In this document: piece by piece, positions 43,668 to 53,183 of the stretch
Position numbering within the stretch: the first letter of the stretch is position 1
How the letters are laid out: the number at the start of each line of letters is the position of its first letter
Source: CAWBYL01 sp963793025
GTDB taxonomy: Bacteria > Actinomycetota > Acidimicrobiia > Acidimicrobiales > Acidimicrobilacustridaceae
DNA: 64,000 bases
Direction of reading: 5' to 3'
NCBI GenBank assembly: GCA_963793025.1
Contig: CAWBYL010000004.1
Coordinates: forward strand, 124,001-188,000
Position numbers and translations under genes: made by a program
Notes under the pieces: model-generated
Told to the model about the DNA's origin: nothing
The model's input: only the letters and a program-made list of their open reading frames with translations
The model's database searches: none

Positions 43668-44440
43668 GCTCACCCGAGCTGGTGAGCGAGCGCCACGGCG
43701 CCGTCCTCGTCCTGCGCATCGACCGACCGGAGGCCCGCAACGCCCTCAACGGCACCGTCATCGCCGGTCTGGCCGCCGGCATCACCGAGGCAGAGGCCGA
43801 TCCGCAGGTGCGGGCCGTGGTGCTCACCGGAACCGGTGAACGGACCTTCTCGGCCGGGCTCGACCTGCGGGAGTTCGCCGACCAGGGTGCGTCGGGGGAG
43901 GGTCGGGAGCGGGACCTCGACGTGTTCAAGCGCCTCCAGGACGGCGACGTCGCCGTCCCGATGGTGGGAGCGGCCAACGGCGCGGCGGTGGCCGGGGGCA
44001 TGGAGATGCTGCTGGGCTGCGACGTCGTCGTCGCCTCCACCGACAGCCGTTTCGGTCTGCCCGAGGTGAAGCGGGGCCTGTTCTCCGGGGGCTCGGGCAC
44101 CACCCTCGGGACGAGGATCCCTCTCGCCGTGGCGCTGGAGCTGACCCTCACCGGTGAGCTCATCGACGCCGACCGGGCCTACGAGCTGGGCCTGGTCAAC
44201 CGGGTGGTGCCACCCGCCGACGTCCTCCCCACCGCCATCGAGCTGGCCGAGCGGATCGCCGCCAACGGCCCGCTGGGGGTGGCCGCCTCGAAGGAGCTGG
44301 TGCGGCTGTGGGCGTCCGACCCGGCGGCGGCGCGGGCTCGACGTGACCACTGGCGGAGCGTCGTGTTCACCAGCGACGACGCCAAGGAGGGGGCCCGGGC
44401 CTTCGTGGAGAAGCGGGCTCCGGCCTGGCAGGGCCGCTGA
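43664..44440 (+). CDS. enoyl-CoA hydratase/isomerase (crotonase family)
   Basis: Crotonase of 258 residues. It shows RTFSAGLDLREFADQG, the oxyanion segment AANGAAVAGGMEMLLGCDVV and the catalytic-glutamate region RFGLPEVKRGLFSGGSG; the end is EGARAFVEKRAPAWQGR. It is close in layout to the crotonase at 3672-4451. Its ATG overlaps the phosphotransferase stop. It probably hydrates the enoyl-CoA delivered by the ACAD/phosphotransferase pair. The quinone-oxidoreductase-like gene starts one base after its stop. Confidence 0.87.
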   Translation: MSSPELVSERHGAVLVLRIDRPEARNALNGTVIAGLAAGITEAEADPQVRAVVLTGTGERTFSAGLDLREFADQGASGEGRERDLDVFKRLQDGDVAVPMVGAANGAAVAGGMEMLLGCDVVVASTDSRFGLPEVKRGLFSGGSGTTLGTRIPLAVALELTLTGELIDADRAYELGLVNRVVPPADVLPTAIELAERIAANGPLGVAASKELVRLWASDPAAARARRDHWRSVVFTSDDAKEGARAFVEKRAPAWQGR

Positions 44441-44441
44441 G

Positions 44442-45449
44442 GTGCGGGCCGCCGTGTGTCGCACCAACGGACCTCCGGACGTGATCGTCGTCGAGGAGGT
44501 CCCTGTGCCCGAGGTGGGCCCCGGCCAGGTGCGGGTGGCGGTGGGGGCGGCCGCGGTCAACTTCCCCGACGTGTTGATCATCGCCGGCGACTACCAGATC
44601 GAGGTGCCGACACCGTTCGTGCCGGGCAGCGAGCTGGCCGGTGTGGTCGAGGAGGTCGCCGACGACGTCACCGGGGTCGCGGTCGGCGACCGCGTCTTCG
44701 GCACGGGGCTGGTCGGTGCCTTCGCCGAGCAGGCGGTCCTCCCTCCCTCGTCGCTGACGCCGACCCCCGACGGCGTCGACGACGTCACCGCCGCCGCCTT
44801 CGGCGTCGCCCACCGCACGGCGTGGCACGTGCTCCGCTCTGTCGCCCGGCTCCAACCCGGCGAGCGCCTGGTGGTGCTCGGGGCCGGTGGAGGCGTGGGC
44901 CTGGCCACGGTCCAGCTCGGTTCGGTGTTGGGCGCCTCGGTGACCGCCGTGGCCTCCTCGGCCGACAAGCTGGAGGTCGCCGCCTCCTACGGCGCCAGCA
45001 CCCTCATCGACCACCGAGAGGGCGACCTGCGCCAGGCGCTCCGGGAGCAGCTGCCCGGCGGGGTCGACGTCGTGGTCGACCCCGTGGGCGGCGATCTGTC
45101 GGAGCCGGCGCTGCGCTCGCTGCGCTACGGCGGACGGTTCGTCACCGTCGGGTACGCGTCGGGGGTGATCCCTCGGATCCCCCTCAACCTCGTGCTGTTG
45201 AAGGGCATCCAGATCCTCGGGTTCCAGTTCATCGACTTCGCCACCCACGAACCGGAGCAGTTCACCGCCAACGAGGCCGCGCTCATGGAGCTCTTCTCGG
45301 GGGGCGAAGCGATGCCCCACGTCGGTGCTGTGTACGGCCTCGGCGACGTCGTCGCGGCCCTTCGGCGGGTGGCTGACGGCGGCGCGATCGGCAAGGTGGT
45401 GGTCGATCTCACCCGTGGGGGAGAGGCGGCCGGGTCCACGCCGGCGTGA
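44442..45449 (+). CDS. medium-chain dehydrogenase/reductase, quinone-oxidoreductase type
   Basis: MDR-superfamily protein of 335 residues without the zinc-ligand pattern of alcohol dehydrogenases, so a zinc-free NADPH:quinone/enone reductase. The segment FPDVLIIAGDYQIEVPTPFV PGSE is the family start, the Rossmann motif is VVLGAGGGVGLATVQLG, and the end is GAIGKVVVDLTRGG. The GTG at 44442 is separated by a single base from the crotonase stop. It may reduce an alpha,beta-unsaturated acyl-CoA or ketone. It is the last gene of the tetR-controlled operon beginning at 41347. Confidence 0.84.
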   Translation: MRAAVCRTNGPPDVIVVEEVPVPEVGPGQVRVAVGAAAVNFPDVLIIAGDYQIEVPTPFVPGSELAGVVEEVADDVTGVAVGDRVFGTGLVGAFAEQAVLPPSSLTPTPDGVDDVTAAAFGVAHRTAWHVLRSVARLQPGERLVVLGAGGGVGLATVQLGSVLGASVTAVASSADKLEVAASYGASTLIDHREGDLRQALREQLPGGVDVVVDPVGGDLSEPALRSLRYGGRFVTVGYASGVIPRIPLNLVLLKGIQILGFQFIDFATHEPEQFTANEAALMELFSGGEAMPHVGAVYGLGDVVAALRRVADGGAIGKVVVDLTRGGEAAGSTPA

Positions 45450-45465
45450 ACGACGCGTCGGCTGA

Positions 45466-45502
45466 TTGCCAAGAAGCTTCTCACAAGCGATAATGATGTT
45501 CT
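45466..45502 (+). promoter_or_regulatory. strong promoter with operator for the 45.5-53 kb operon
   Basis: TTGCCA (45466-45471), a 17-base spacer and GATAAT (45489-45494) form a good promoter. ATAAT-GAT-GTTCT (45490-45502) matches all ten arm positions of the recurrent palindrome and overlaps the -10. A second short palindrome, AGAAGCTTCT (45472-45481), lies in the spacer. Confidence 0.6.
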
Positions 45503-45519
45503 CGCAACGGGGGGAACCC

Positions 45520-46819
45520 ATGGAAGCCGACGACCTCATCCTCATCAGCGTCGATGACCACCTCATCGAGCCACCCGACCTGTTCGTCCACCACCTGTCC
45601 GCGGCCTACCTGGACCGGGCCCCGAAGCTCGTGAGGAACGAGGCGGGCAACGACGTGTGGACCTTCGGCGACGTGGTCATGGAGACGGCGGCGCTCAACG
45701 CCGTCGCCGGCCGCCCCAAGGAGGAGTACGGCATGGAGCCGCAGAGCCTCGACGAGGTGCGGCCCGGTTGCTACGACGTCGACGAGCGGGTGAAGGACAT
45801 GGACGCCGGCGGCGTCCTGGCGTCGATGAACTTCCCGTCGTTCCCGACCTTCACCGCCCGGGTCTTCATGACCGACGACCTCGACCTGTCCCACGCGCTG
45901 GTCCGGGCCTACAACGACTTGCACATCGACGAGTGGTGCGGGGCCCATCCGGGCCGGTTCATCCCCATGGCCGTCCCCATGATCTGGGACGCCGAGCTCA
46001 CCGCCCAGGAGATCCGGCGCTGCGCCGCCAAGGGCTGCCACTCCCTGAGCTTCACCGAGAACCCGGCCGCCCTCGGCTTCCCGAGCTTCCACGACGAGTA
46101 CTGGGACCCGGTGTGGAAGGCGTGCTGCGACACCGGCGACCGTCCTGTCCGTGCACCTCGGCTCGTCGGGTCGGCTCTCCATCCCGGCCGTCGACTCCCC
46201 GCCTGACGTGATGATCACGCTGCAGCCGATGAACATCCAGTCGGCGGCGGCCGACCTGTTGTGGTCTCGTGTGCTCAAGAACTTCCCCGACCTGCGCATC
46301 GCCCTCTCCGAAGGGCGGCACCGGCTGGGTTCCCTACTTCCTCGATCGCATCGACCGCACCTACGAGATGCACCGGGCATGGACGCTGCCAGGACTTCGG
46401 CGGTCGCCTGCCCAGCGAGGTGTTCCGCGAGCACTTCCTGACCTGCTTCATCAGCGATCCGGTCGGGGTCGAGCTCCGCCACCGCATCGGCGTCGACAAC
46501 ATGGCGTGGGAGGCCGACTACCCCCACAGCGACTCGATGTGGCCGACCGCCCCCGAGGAGCTCACTGCGGTCCTCCAGGCCAACGCCGTCCCCGACGACG
46601 AGGTCGCCAAGATCACCCACGAGAACGCCATGCGGTGGTACTCGTTCGATCCGTTCGTCCACGTGCCCCGGGCCGAGGCGACCGTCGGAGCCCTCCGGCA
46701 GCCGGGCGGCGGGCCACGACGTGGCGGTGATGTCACGCAGCACCCGCGTCCGCACCCCCGACGAGAAGCTCGAGGGCTTTCGTTCGCGGGCGCGCCGCGC
46801 CGTCGCCGCCGGGAGCTGA
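45520..46819 (+). CDS. amidohydrolase-2 family protein (several frameshifts)
   Basis: ACMSD-like metal-dependent hydrolase, about 430 residues after repair. The start LILISVDDHLIEPPDLFVHH has the metal-type VDDH motif, LSVHLGSSGRLSIPAVDSPP continues the barrel, and AWEADYPHSDSMWP is the conserved Asp-containing end. The frame breaks near 46145, 46320, 46390 and 46705; each of the first three can be restored by removing one G. GGGGGGAA lies 4 bases before the ATG at 45520. It is related to the protein encoded at 20515. It heads an operon of six tightly packed genes. Confidence 0.78.
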
Positions 46820-46823
46820 GCCG

Positions 46824-48181
46824 ATGGCCGCCCCGAAGGAGCAGATGACCCTGGTGGGGTTCATGCAGGCCGGCAACGCCACCGTGTACGCCGGGTCGTG
46901 GCGCTACCCGGGGACCGAGCACGGGTTCCTCGACGCCGGCTACTACCAGAAGCTGGGCCGGACCCTGGAGGACGGCTGCTTCGACATGATGTTCTTCGAC
47001 GACCGCCTGGCCATGCCGGGCATCTACGGCGGGTCGGTCGGCGAAGCGGTCCGCACCGGGGCCCGTCCGGTCAAGCTGGACCTCAGCATCGTGATGGGCA
47101 TCGTGGCCGCCGCCACCTCCCACATCGGGTTGGGGGCCACCTACTCCACCACCTACTACCCGCCGTTCCACATCGCCCGCACCTTCGCCACCCTCGACCA
47201 CCTCTCGGCCGGCCGGGCGGCATGGAACGTGGTCACCTCGGTGAACGACAGCGAGGCCCGCAACTTCGGGGTCGACGAGGTCCTCGCCCACGACAAGCGC
47301 TACGACCGGGCCGACGAGTTCATGGAGGCCATCGTCGGGCTGTGGGACAGCTGGGACGACGATGCCCTGATCCTCGACCGGGTGAGCGGCCAGTTCGCCG
47401 ATCCGACCAAGGTGCACGAGCTCGACTTCCACGGCGACTGGTTCGACGTGCGAGGGCCGCTCACCGTCCCCCGCTCACCGCAGGGACGTCCGGTCTTCCT
47501 CCAGGCCGGCTCCTCGGGTCGCGGCCGGGAGTTCGCCGCCCGCTGGGCCGAGGTGATCTTCATGGGCGATCCCGCCCTCGAGGTGGCCCAGGCGCACTAC
47601 CGGGACCAGAAGGAACGCGTCGGGGCGGCCGGTCGTTCGACCCGAGAGCGGTCAAGATGTTGCCGATGGTGTACACGGTCATCGGAGAGTCCGCGGAGCA
47701 CGCCCTCGAGCGCGAGCAGATGTTCCTGAACGACTTCGTCGACCCGATGGCGTCGCTCACCCTCCTGTCGGAGCTGATGAACCACGACTTCTCCGACCTG
47801 CCCCTCGACGCCCCCATCACCGACGAGCTGATCGAGAGCGTGCAGGGCATCCGGGGCCTGGTCCAGAACCTGCGCCAACACATCGGGGACGACATCACCC
47901 TCGCCGACCTGGCCGGTCACCGGGCCACTCTCCTCCAGGGCCCCCGCTTCGTCGGCACCGCGACCGAAGTGGCCGATCAGATGGAGGAGTGGATGGACGA
48001 CCGACGCGTGCGACGGCTTCGTGATCGCCGCCACCCATTCTCCCGGCGCCTACGAGGACGTCGTGCGCATGGTCGTGCCCGAGCTCCAGCGCCGGGAGCG
48101 CTTCCGCGACCGCTACACCGGCTCGACCCTCCGCGAGAACCTCGGGCTGGCCCGGCCCGCGTGCGATGCCACTGTGCCTGA
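46824..48181 (+). CDS. FMN-dependent monooxygenase, NtaA/SnaA/DszA-type LLM (frameshifted)
   Basis: Luciferase-like monooxygenase, about 450 residues after repair. The start VGFMQAGNATVYAGSWRYPG and CFDMMFFDDRLAMPGIYGG, ATSHIGLGATYSTTYYPPFH and DHLSAGRAAWNVVTSVNDSE are hallmarks of the two-component FMNH2-dependent group, which differs from the F420 type at 19043. Frames break near 47635 and 47998, and the end is uncertain: I take the TGA at 48179-48181. A flavin reductase is not adjacent. It could oxidise a C-S, C-N or ketone (Baeyer-Villiger-like) position. Confidence 0.78.
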
Positions 48182-49390
48182 CCCGGTCCTCCCGCTCGAC
48201 GGGTCTGCGGGTCGTCGACGCCGCCACCCTGGCCGCCGGGCCGATGGCCGCCACCATGCTCGGAGAGTTCGGGGCCGACGTCATCAAGGTCGAGCAACCG
48301 GGCACGGGTGATCCCATGCGCACCTGGGGCGAGCCGCAAGGACGGGCATCGGGCTGTTCTGGAAGAGCATCAGCCGCAACAAGCGCTGCGTCACCCTCGA
48401 CCTCCGCCAGGACGCGGGCCAGGACCTCTTCCACGAGCTGCTCGCCGTGACCGACGTCCTCATCGTGGGCAACCGCCCGAGCGCCCTGGAGCGGTGGGGG
48501 CTCGACTACGACTCGGTCCACGCCCGCCATCCCGCGGCTCGTCATGGTGCACATCACCGGCTACGGGCGGGGCGGCCCTCACCAGCGACCGGCCCGGCTA
48601 CGGCACCCTGGCCGAGGCCATGAGCGGGTTCGCCCAGGTCGTCGGCGAGCCCGACGGGCCGCCCACGCTCCCGCCGTTCATGCTGGCCGACGGCGTCGCC
48701 GCCCAGGCCGCCACCTGGGCCGACGATGATGGCGCTGTACCACCGCGACCTGCACGGCGGGGAGGGCCAGCTCGATCGACATCAACCTGATCGAGCCGCT
48801 GGCCCGGCTCATCGAGACGTCGACGCTGGCCTTCGACCAGCTCGGCGATCATCCCGGGCCGGGTCGGCAACATGCTGCCGGCCAGCGCGCCCCGCAACGC
48901 CTACCGCACCGCCGACGACAAGTACCTGGCCATCTCCAGCGCGTCGCCCAGCATCGCCGTGCGGGTGTTCCGCGGCGATCGGCCGGCCCGACCTGGCCGA
49001 GGACCCCGACTACGTGGATCCCGTCCGCCGGGCAGGCCCACGGCCCCGAGGTCGACGCGCTGGTCGCGGCGTGGGTGCGGCGAGCGGACGCCTCGACGAG
49101 GCCATGGCCGGCGTTCCTCGCCGCCGAGGTCGCCGCCGCGCCGGTCTACGACGCCCGCCAGCTGCTCGCCGACGAGCACCTCGTCGCCCGGGGGACCTTC
49201 GTGCGCGTCGACGACCCCGACCTCGGTCCGATGCGCGTGCAGGGACCGGTCGTGCAGATGAGCGAGACGCCCGGTCGGGTCGACCACCTCGGCCGGGCTC
49301 TCGGCGCCGACAACGACGCCGTCTACCGCGGGTTGCTCGGCGTCTGACCCCCGAGCGCCTCGCCGCCCTGCGGGGCAGGCCGTCATCTGA
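48166..49390 (+). CDS. CaiB/BaiF family III CoA-transferase (about ten frameshifts)
   Basis: Family III CoA-transferase spread over all three frames. In order I can read GLRVVDAATLAAGPMAATML, GEFGADVIKVEQPGTGDPM, ISRNKRCVTLDLRQDAGQDL, GTLAEAMSGFAQVVGEPDG, PPFMLADGVAAQAAT, MMALYHRDLHGGEGQ, NMLPASAPRNAYRTADDKY and VYDARQLLADEHLVARGTF, ending in LTPERLAALRG before a TGA at 49388. The repaired protein would be complete at about 400 residues. Almost every break I could decode is a single extra G or C. The motif around the expected catalytic Asp reads GYGTLAEAMSG, without the YD seen in the homologue at 6243. Confidence 0.75.
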
Positions 49391-49444
49391 CCGAGGTCGA
49401 TCGCCGATCGCCGTCCACCGACCTGCCCGAACCACGGAGGCCCC

Positions 49445-50376
49445 GTGTCAGCCACCCCGAGCTCGACGATCCGAGCTGGCCACGCCGGCCAGCAGCGAGA
49501 AGATGTGCGCGAAGGCGCCCTCGTCGGGCGCCGACCTCGTGTTCCTCGACCTCGAGGACGCCTGCGCCCCGATCGTGCCAAGGAGCGGCCCGCGGCATCG
49601 CCGTCGGCCGCCCTGACCGGGCAGGACTGGGGCCGGACCGTGCGGGCCGTGCGGGTCAACGGCCTCGACACGCCGTGGTGCCACGACGACGTCATCGAGG
49701 TCGTCACCGGCGCCCGCGAGGCGCTCGACGTCATCATCGTCCCGAAGGCCCGCTCGGCCCGCGACGTCTGGTGGTTCGACGTCCTGCTCACCCAGCTCGA
49801 GGCCAAGCTCGGGCTGACCAAGCGCATCGGCCTCGAGGTGCTGATCGAGGAGGCCGAGGGCCTGGCCAACGCCGCCGAGATCGCCCGGTCGAGCGACCGG
49901 CTCGAGGCGATCATCTTCGGGGCCGGCGACCTGTCGGCGTCGCATGCACGCTCGCGTCGACGGCAACTTCGACCCGGTCAGCGACGTACCCCGGCGACTT
50001 CTGGCACTTCGCCCGGGTCCAGATCCTGGCCGCGGCCCGAGGCGGCCGGCATCGACGCCATCGACGCGCCGTACCCCGCCTACCAGGATCCCGACGGCTA
50101 CCGCCGGTCGGCGACCCACGCCAGCCTGCTGGGCTACGACGGCAAGTGGGCCATCCACCCGGCGCAGGTCGCCATCGCCAACGAGGTGTTCTCGCCGACC
50201 GCCGAGCCGAGATCGCCGACGCCGAGGAGTCGATCGAGACCTACCGGCGCTCGGAGGCCGAGGGCGTCGGGGCCATCGGCCGCGACGGTCGGCTCGTCGA
50301 CGCCGCCCACATGCGCCTGGCCGCCAACATCCTGCACAAGGCGGAGCTGGCCCGCCTGGAGCAGACCGAGGACTGA
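49445..50376 (+). CDS. CitE-like CoA-ester lyase, HpcH/HpaI family (frameshifted)
   Basis: Lyase of about 310 residues after repair. Visible segments are RRSELATPASSEKMCAKAPS, SGADLVFLDLEDACAP, VRAVRVNGLDTPWCHDD, VIIVPKARSARDVWWFD, GLTKRIGLEVLIEEAEGLAN, HARVDGNFDPVSD and DGKWAIHPAQVAIANEVFSP, the last carrying the family's C-terminal signature. Breaks lie near 49480, 49570, 49945, 49985, 50038 and 50205. GGAGG precedes the GTG at 49445. It is the second CoA lyase of the window and, with the preceding CoA-transferase, suggests activation then cleavage of a hydroxylated dicarboxylic or branched acid. Confidence 0.77.
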
Positions 50377-50387
50377 GGGGAACGACG

Positions 50388-51452
50388 ATGGGGGACACGA
50401 AGGCCCGGCGATCCGAGCGCTACCAGGTGGTGCAGTGGGCCACCGGCAACATCGGCACCAAGTCGCTGCGCGAGGTGATCGAGCACCCGCAGCTGGACCT
50501 GGTCGGCCTCTACGTGAGCACGCCCGACAAGGTCGGGCGCGACGCCGGGGACCTGGCCGGGCTCGGCCGGACGACCGGGGTGGTGGCCACCGACGCCATC
50601 GCCGACGTGGTCGCGATGGGCCCCGACTGCGTCCTCTACATGCGCCAAGGCTGCGACATCGACGAGGTGACCACGCTGCTCGAGGCGGGCATCGACGTGG
50701 TCACCACCGCCGGGGAGTTCCACCACCCGGAGTCGATGGACGCCGACGTGCGGGCCCGCGTGGAGGAGGCCTGTCGCCGGGGCGAGAGCTCCGTGCACAG
50801 CACGGGCAGCAGCCCGGGCTTCATCACCGAGGCCGTGCCCCTGGTCCTGACCTCCATCCAGCGCCGCCTCGACCGGTTGCAGATCGACGAGTTCGCCGAC
50901 CTGTCGCAGCGTCCGACTCCCCCGGCCTGCTGTTCGACGTCATGGGGTTCGGGAAGGCGCCGGAGGCGTTCGACGAACGGCGGTGGGCCCACGGGGCCCA
51001 TGCCTTCGGGCCGTCCCTGCGCGTCTTCGCCGACGCCGTGGGCCTGCCCCTCGACGAGGTGGTGGCCTCCGGGGCGGTGGCGGTGGCCGCCCACGACGTC
51101 GAGATCGCCGCCGGTCCCATCCCCGCCGGCACCGTGGCCGCTCAGCGCATGGTGGTCACCGGCCTCCGGGGCGGTGAGCCGTTGGTGGTGTTCCGGGCGA
51201 ACTGGTACTGCACCGACGACGCTGGATCCGGCCTGGGACCTCGGTCCCACCGGCTGGCGGGTGGTCGTCGAGGGCGACTGCCCGCTCGACGTCGAGATCC
51301 GCTTCGCCATCCCACTGGAACGGATGGCCGCCACGACGCCGGGCTACACCGCCAACCGGGCGGTGAACATGGTGCCGTTCGTGTGTGGCGCCGCGCCCGG
51401 GATCCTCACCTCCGTCGACCTGCCCCAGGTGACCGCGAGACTGGGTCGATGA
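50388..51452 (+). CDS. DapB-fold NAD(P)-dependent reductase (two frameshifts)
   Basis: Dihydrodipicolinate-reductase-like protein, about 355 residues. The Rossmann start is YQVVQWATGNIGTKSLREVI, followed by GIDVVTTAGEFHHPESM and SVHSTGSSPGFITEAVPLVL. Frames break near 50912 and 51222; the end NRAVNMVPFVCGAAPGI is complete. The family, common in actinobacterial catabolic clusters, resembles 2,4-diaminopentanoate dehydrogenase more than true DapB, and its substrates are mostly unknown. It follows the CoA lyase by 11 bases. A lysine-biosynthesis role is unlikely in this context. Confidence 0.75.
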   Translation: MGDTKARRSERYQVVQWATGNIGTKSLREVIEHPQLDLVGLYVSTPDKVGRDAGDLAGLGRTTGVVATDAIADVVAMGPDCVLYMRQGCDIDEVTTLLEAGIDVVTTAGEFHHPESMDADVRARVEEACRRGESSVHSTGSSPGFITEAVPLVLTSIQRRLDRLQIDEFADLSQRPTPPACCSTSWGSGRRRRRSTNGGGPTGPMPSGRPCASSPTPWACPSTRWWPPGRWRWPPTTSRSPPVPSPPAPWPLSAWWSPASGAVSRWWCSGRTGTAPTTLDPAWDLGPTGWRVVVEGDCPLDVEIRFAIPLERMAATTPGYTANRAVNMVPFVCGAAPGILTSVDLPQVTARLGR

Positions 51453-51471
51453 CCACAGAGGGGGTCGATCG

Positions 51472-53125
51472 ATGAGGCCGCTGCCGGAGCTGATGCCGTG
51501 GACGTCGTGGTTCTGGACGTCCGGGCGCCGACGGCACGCTGCGCATCCAGGGCTGCGACGACTGCGGCGCGCTCGTGCACCCGCCCGTCGCCGATCTGCC
51601 CGACGTGCCGGAGCCGGTCCACCGGCCCCGAGCGGTGTCGGGGCGGGCCACGGTCGTCGGGTTCACGATCAATGCCCACCCGTGGCACCCGGCTTCGACG
51701 CCGCCGTACGTGATCGCCGTCGTCGCGCTGGCCGAGGACGCCGACCGTCCGGCTCACCACCAACATCGTCGGGTGCGAGCCCGCCGACGTGCGCATCGGC
51801 CAGCGAGGTCGCGGTGCGCTTCGAGCAGCACGAGGACGTGTGGCTGCCGCTGTTCGAACCGACCGGCGAGCCCGACCGCCGCCGACCCGGTCGCCCGAGC
51901 CGAACCGTCCCCGCGCCGCGGGCCGCCGCTCGGCGACGAGCGCTTCGAGCACCGCGTCGGTGCTCTCCGGCATCGGCCGGTCAGCCGATCGGCCGGCGGC
52001 TGATGGTCGATCCGCTGTCGCTGACCATCGACGCCTGCCTCGCGGCGGTCGCCGACGCCGGGCTCACCGCTCGACGACATCGACGGCCTGTCGACCTATC
52101 CGGGCGCCGTCGGCATGGGCATGAGCGAGGGTGGCGTCACCGCGGTCGAGGAGGCCCTGCGCCTCCACCCGACCTGGATCAACGGCGGCGGCGACATCCC
52201 CGGGCCGGGCGGCGCCGTCATCGCCGCGATGCTGGCGGTGCCGAGCGGGCTGTGCCGCCACGTGCTGTGCTTCCGCACGGTCTGGGAGTCCACCTTCGCC
52301 GACCCTGCGGGCTGGCCGGCCGCAGCGGCGGCGGTGGCCGGGCGTCGGGTTCGCATGCAGTGGCGCATGCCCGTACGGGGCCATGTCGGCGGCCAACTGG
52401 ATCGGCGTGAACGCCAACCAGTACCTCCACCGCTACGGCGCCACCGCGAGCATGTCCTCGGGCCGCATCGCCCTCAACGGCCGGGCCAACGCCGGGCGCA
52501 ACCCGGCGGCGATCTACCGCGACCCGATGACGATGGACGACTACCTGGCGGCCCGGCCCGATCACCACGCCGTTCGGCCTCTACGACTGCGACGTCCCCT
52601 GCGACGGCGTCGATCGCCGTCGTGGTGTCCGACGCGTCGGTGGCGGGCGACCTCCCCAAGCCGGCGATCCGCATCGAGGCGGTCGGCACCCAGATCCTCG
52701 AGCGGGTCTCGTGGGACCAGGGCACGATCACCCACGAGCCCCAGGTGCTCGGGCAGGCCGCCCACCTCTGGAGCCGCTCGGGCCTGCAGCGCAGCGACGT
52801 CGACCTGGCCCTGGTCTACGACGGGTTCACCTTCAACGCCGTCTCGTGGCTCGAGGGGCTCGGGTTCTGCGGCTTCGGCGAGGCCAAGGACTGGCTCGAC
52901 GGCGGCCGGCGCATCGCCATCGACGGCGACCTGCCCGTCAACCCCCACGGCGGGCAGCTCTCCGAAGGGCGGTACGCACGGCTACGGCTTCGTCTACGAA
53001 GCCATGGTCCAGCTCCGCCACGAGGCCGGCGAGCGTCAGGTGGCCCCGGGGCCCGAACCGCGGTCGTGACCAGCGGTGGCGGGACACCGGGCGGGGCCAT
53101 GTTGCTGCAGCGCGACGGCGTCTGA
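51472..53125 (+). CDS. DUF35 OB-fold domain plus SCP2-type thiolase (probable fusion, many frameshifts)
   Basis: The first third, scattered over frames, is a DUF35 protein: IQGCDDCGALVHPPVADLPD holds part of the zinc-ribbon cysteines and RFEQHEDVWLPLFEPTGEPD the OB-fold end. A Pro/Arg-rich stretch leads without a recognisable stop or start into RFEHRVVLSGIGRSAIGRR, after which a thiolase follows: LTIDACLAAVADAGL, DDIDGLSTYPGAVGMGMSEG, DLALVYDGFTFNAVSWLEG and VNPHGGQLSEG. This thiolase type, with a conserved YDGFT, resembles Ltp2, which together with a DUF35 domain forms the steroid side-chain retro-aldolase. At least eight single-base breaks prevent exact delimitation. Confidence 0.7.
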
Positions 53126-53146
53126 GCGTCGGGTCCGAACGTCGTA

Positions 53147-53163
53147 TCTGACGGTCCGTCAGA
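53147..53163. promoter_or_regulatory. perfect 17-bp palindrome, candidate operator of the ligase-SDR-tetR operon
   Basis: TCTGACGG-T-CCGTCAGA is an 8-1-8 perfect inverted repeat unlike the A/T-type palindromes elsewhere. It lies 21 bases before a -10 candidate TAGTCT (53184-53189), so it overlaps the -35 position. The operon that follows ends with its own TetR gene at 55708, the natural candidate for binding here. Confidence 0.6.
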
Positions 53164-53183
53164 GCCGGCCGGAGGCGCCCGAC

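Noticed and set aside
11600..45502. Assigning the 13-bp palindrome to KstR or KstR2
   Set aside because: The arms and the 3-base centre do not fit the published KstR pattern TnnAACnnGTTnnA or the KstR2 pattern AnCAAGnnCTTGnT, and the local TetR proteins cannot be identified as KstR from sequence alone.
45520..53125. Calling the frameshifted genes pseudogenes
   Set aside because: All domains are present and in order, the breaks are dense single-base insertions, and there are no large deletions; sequence error explains this better.
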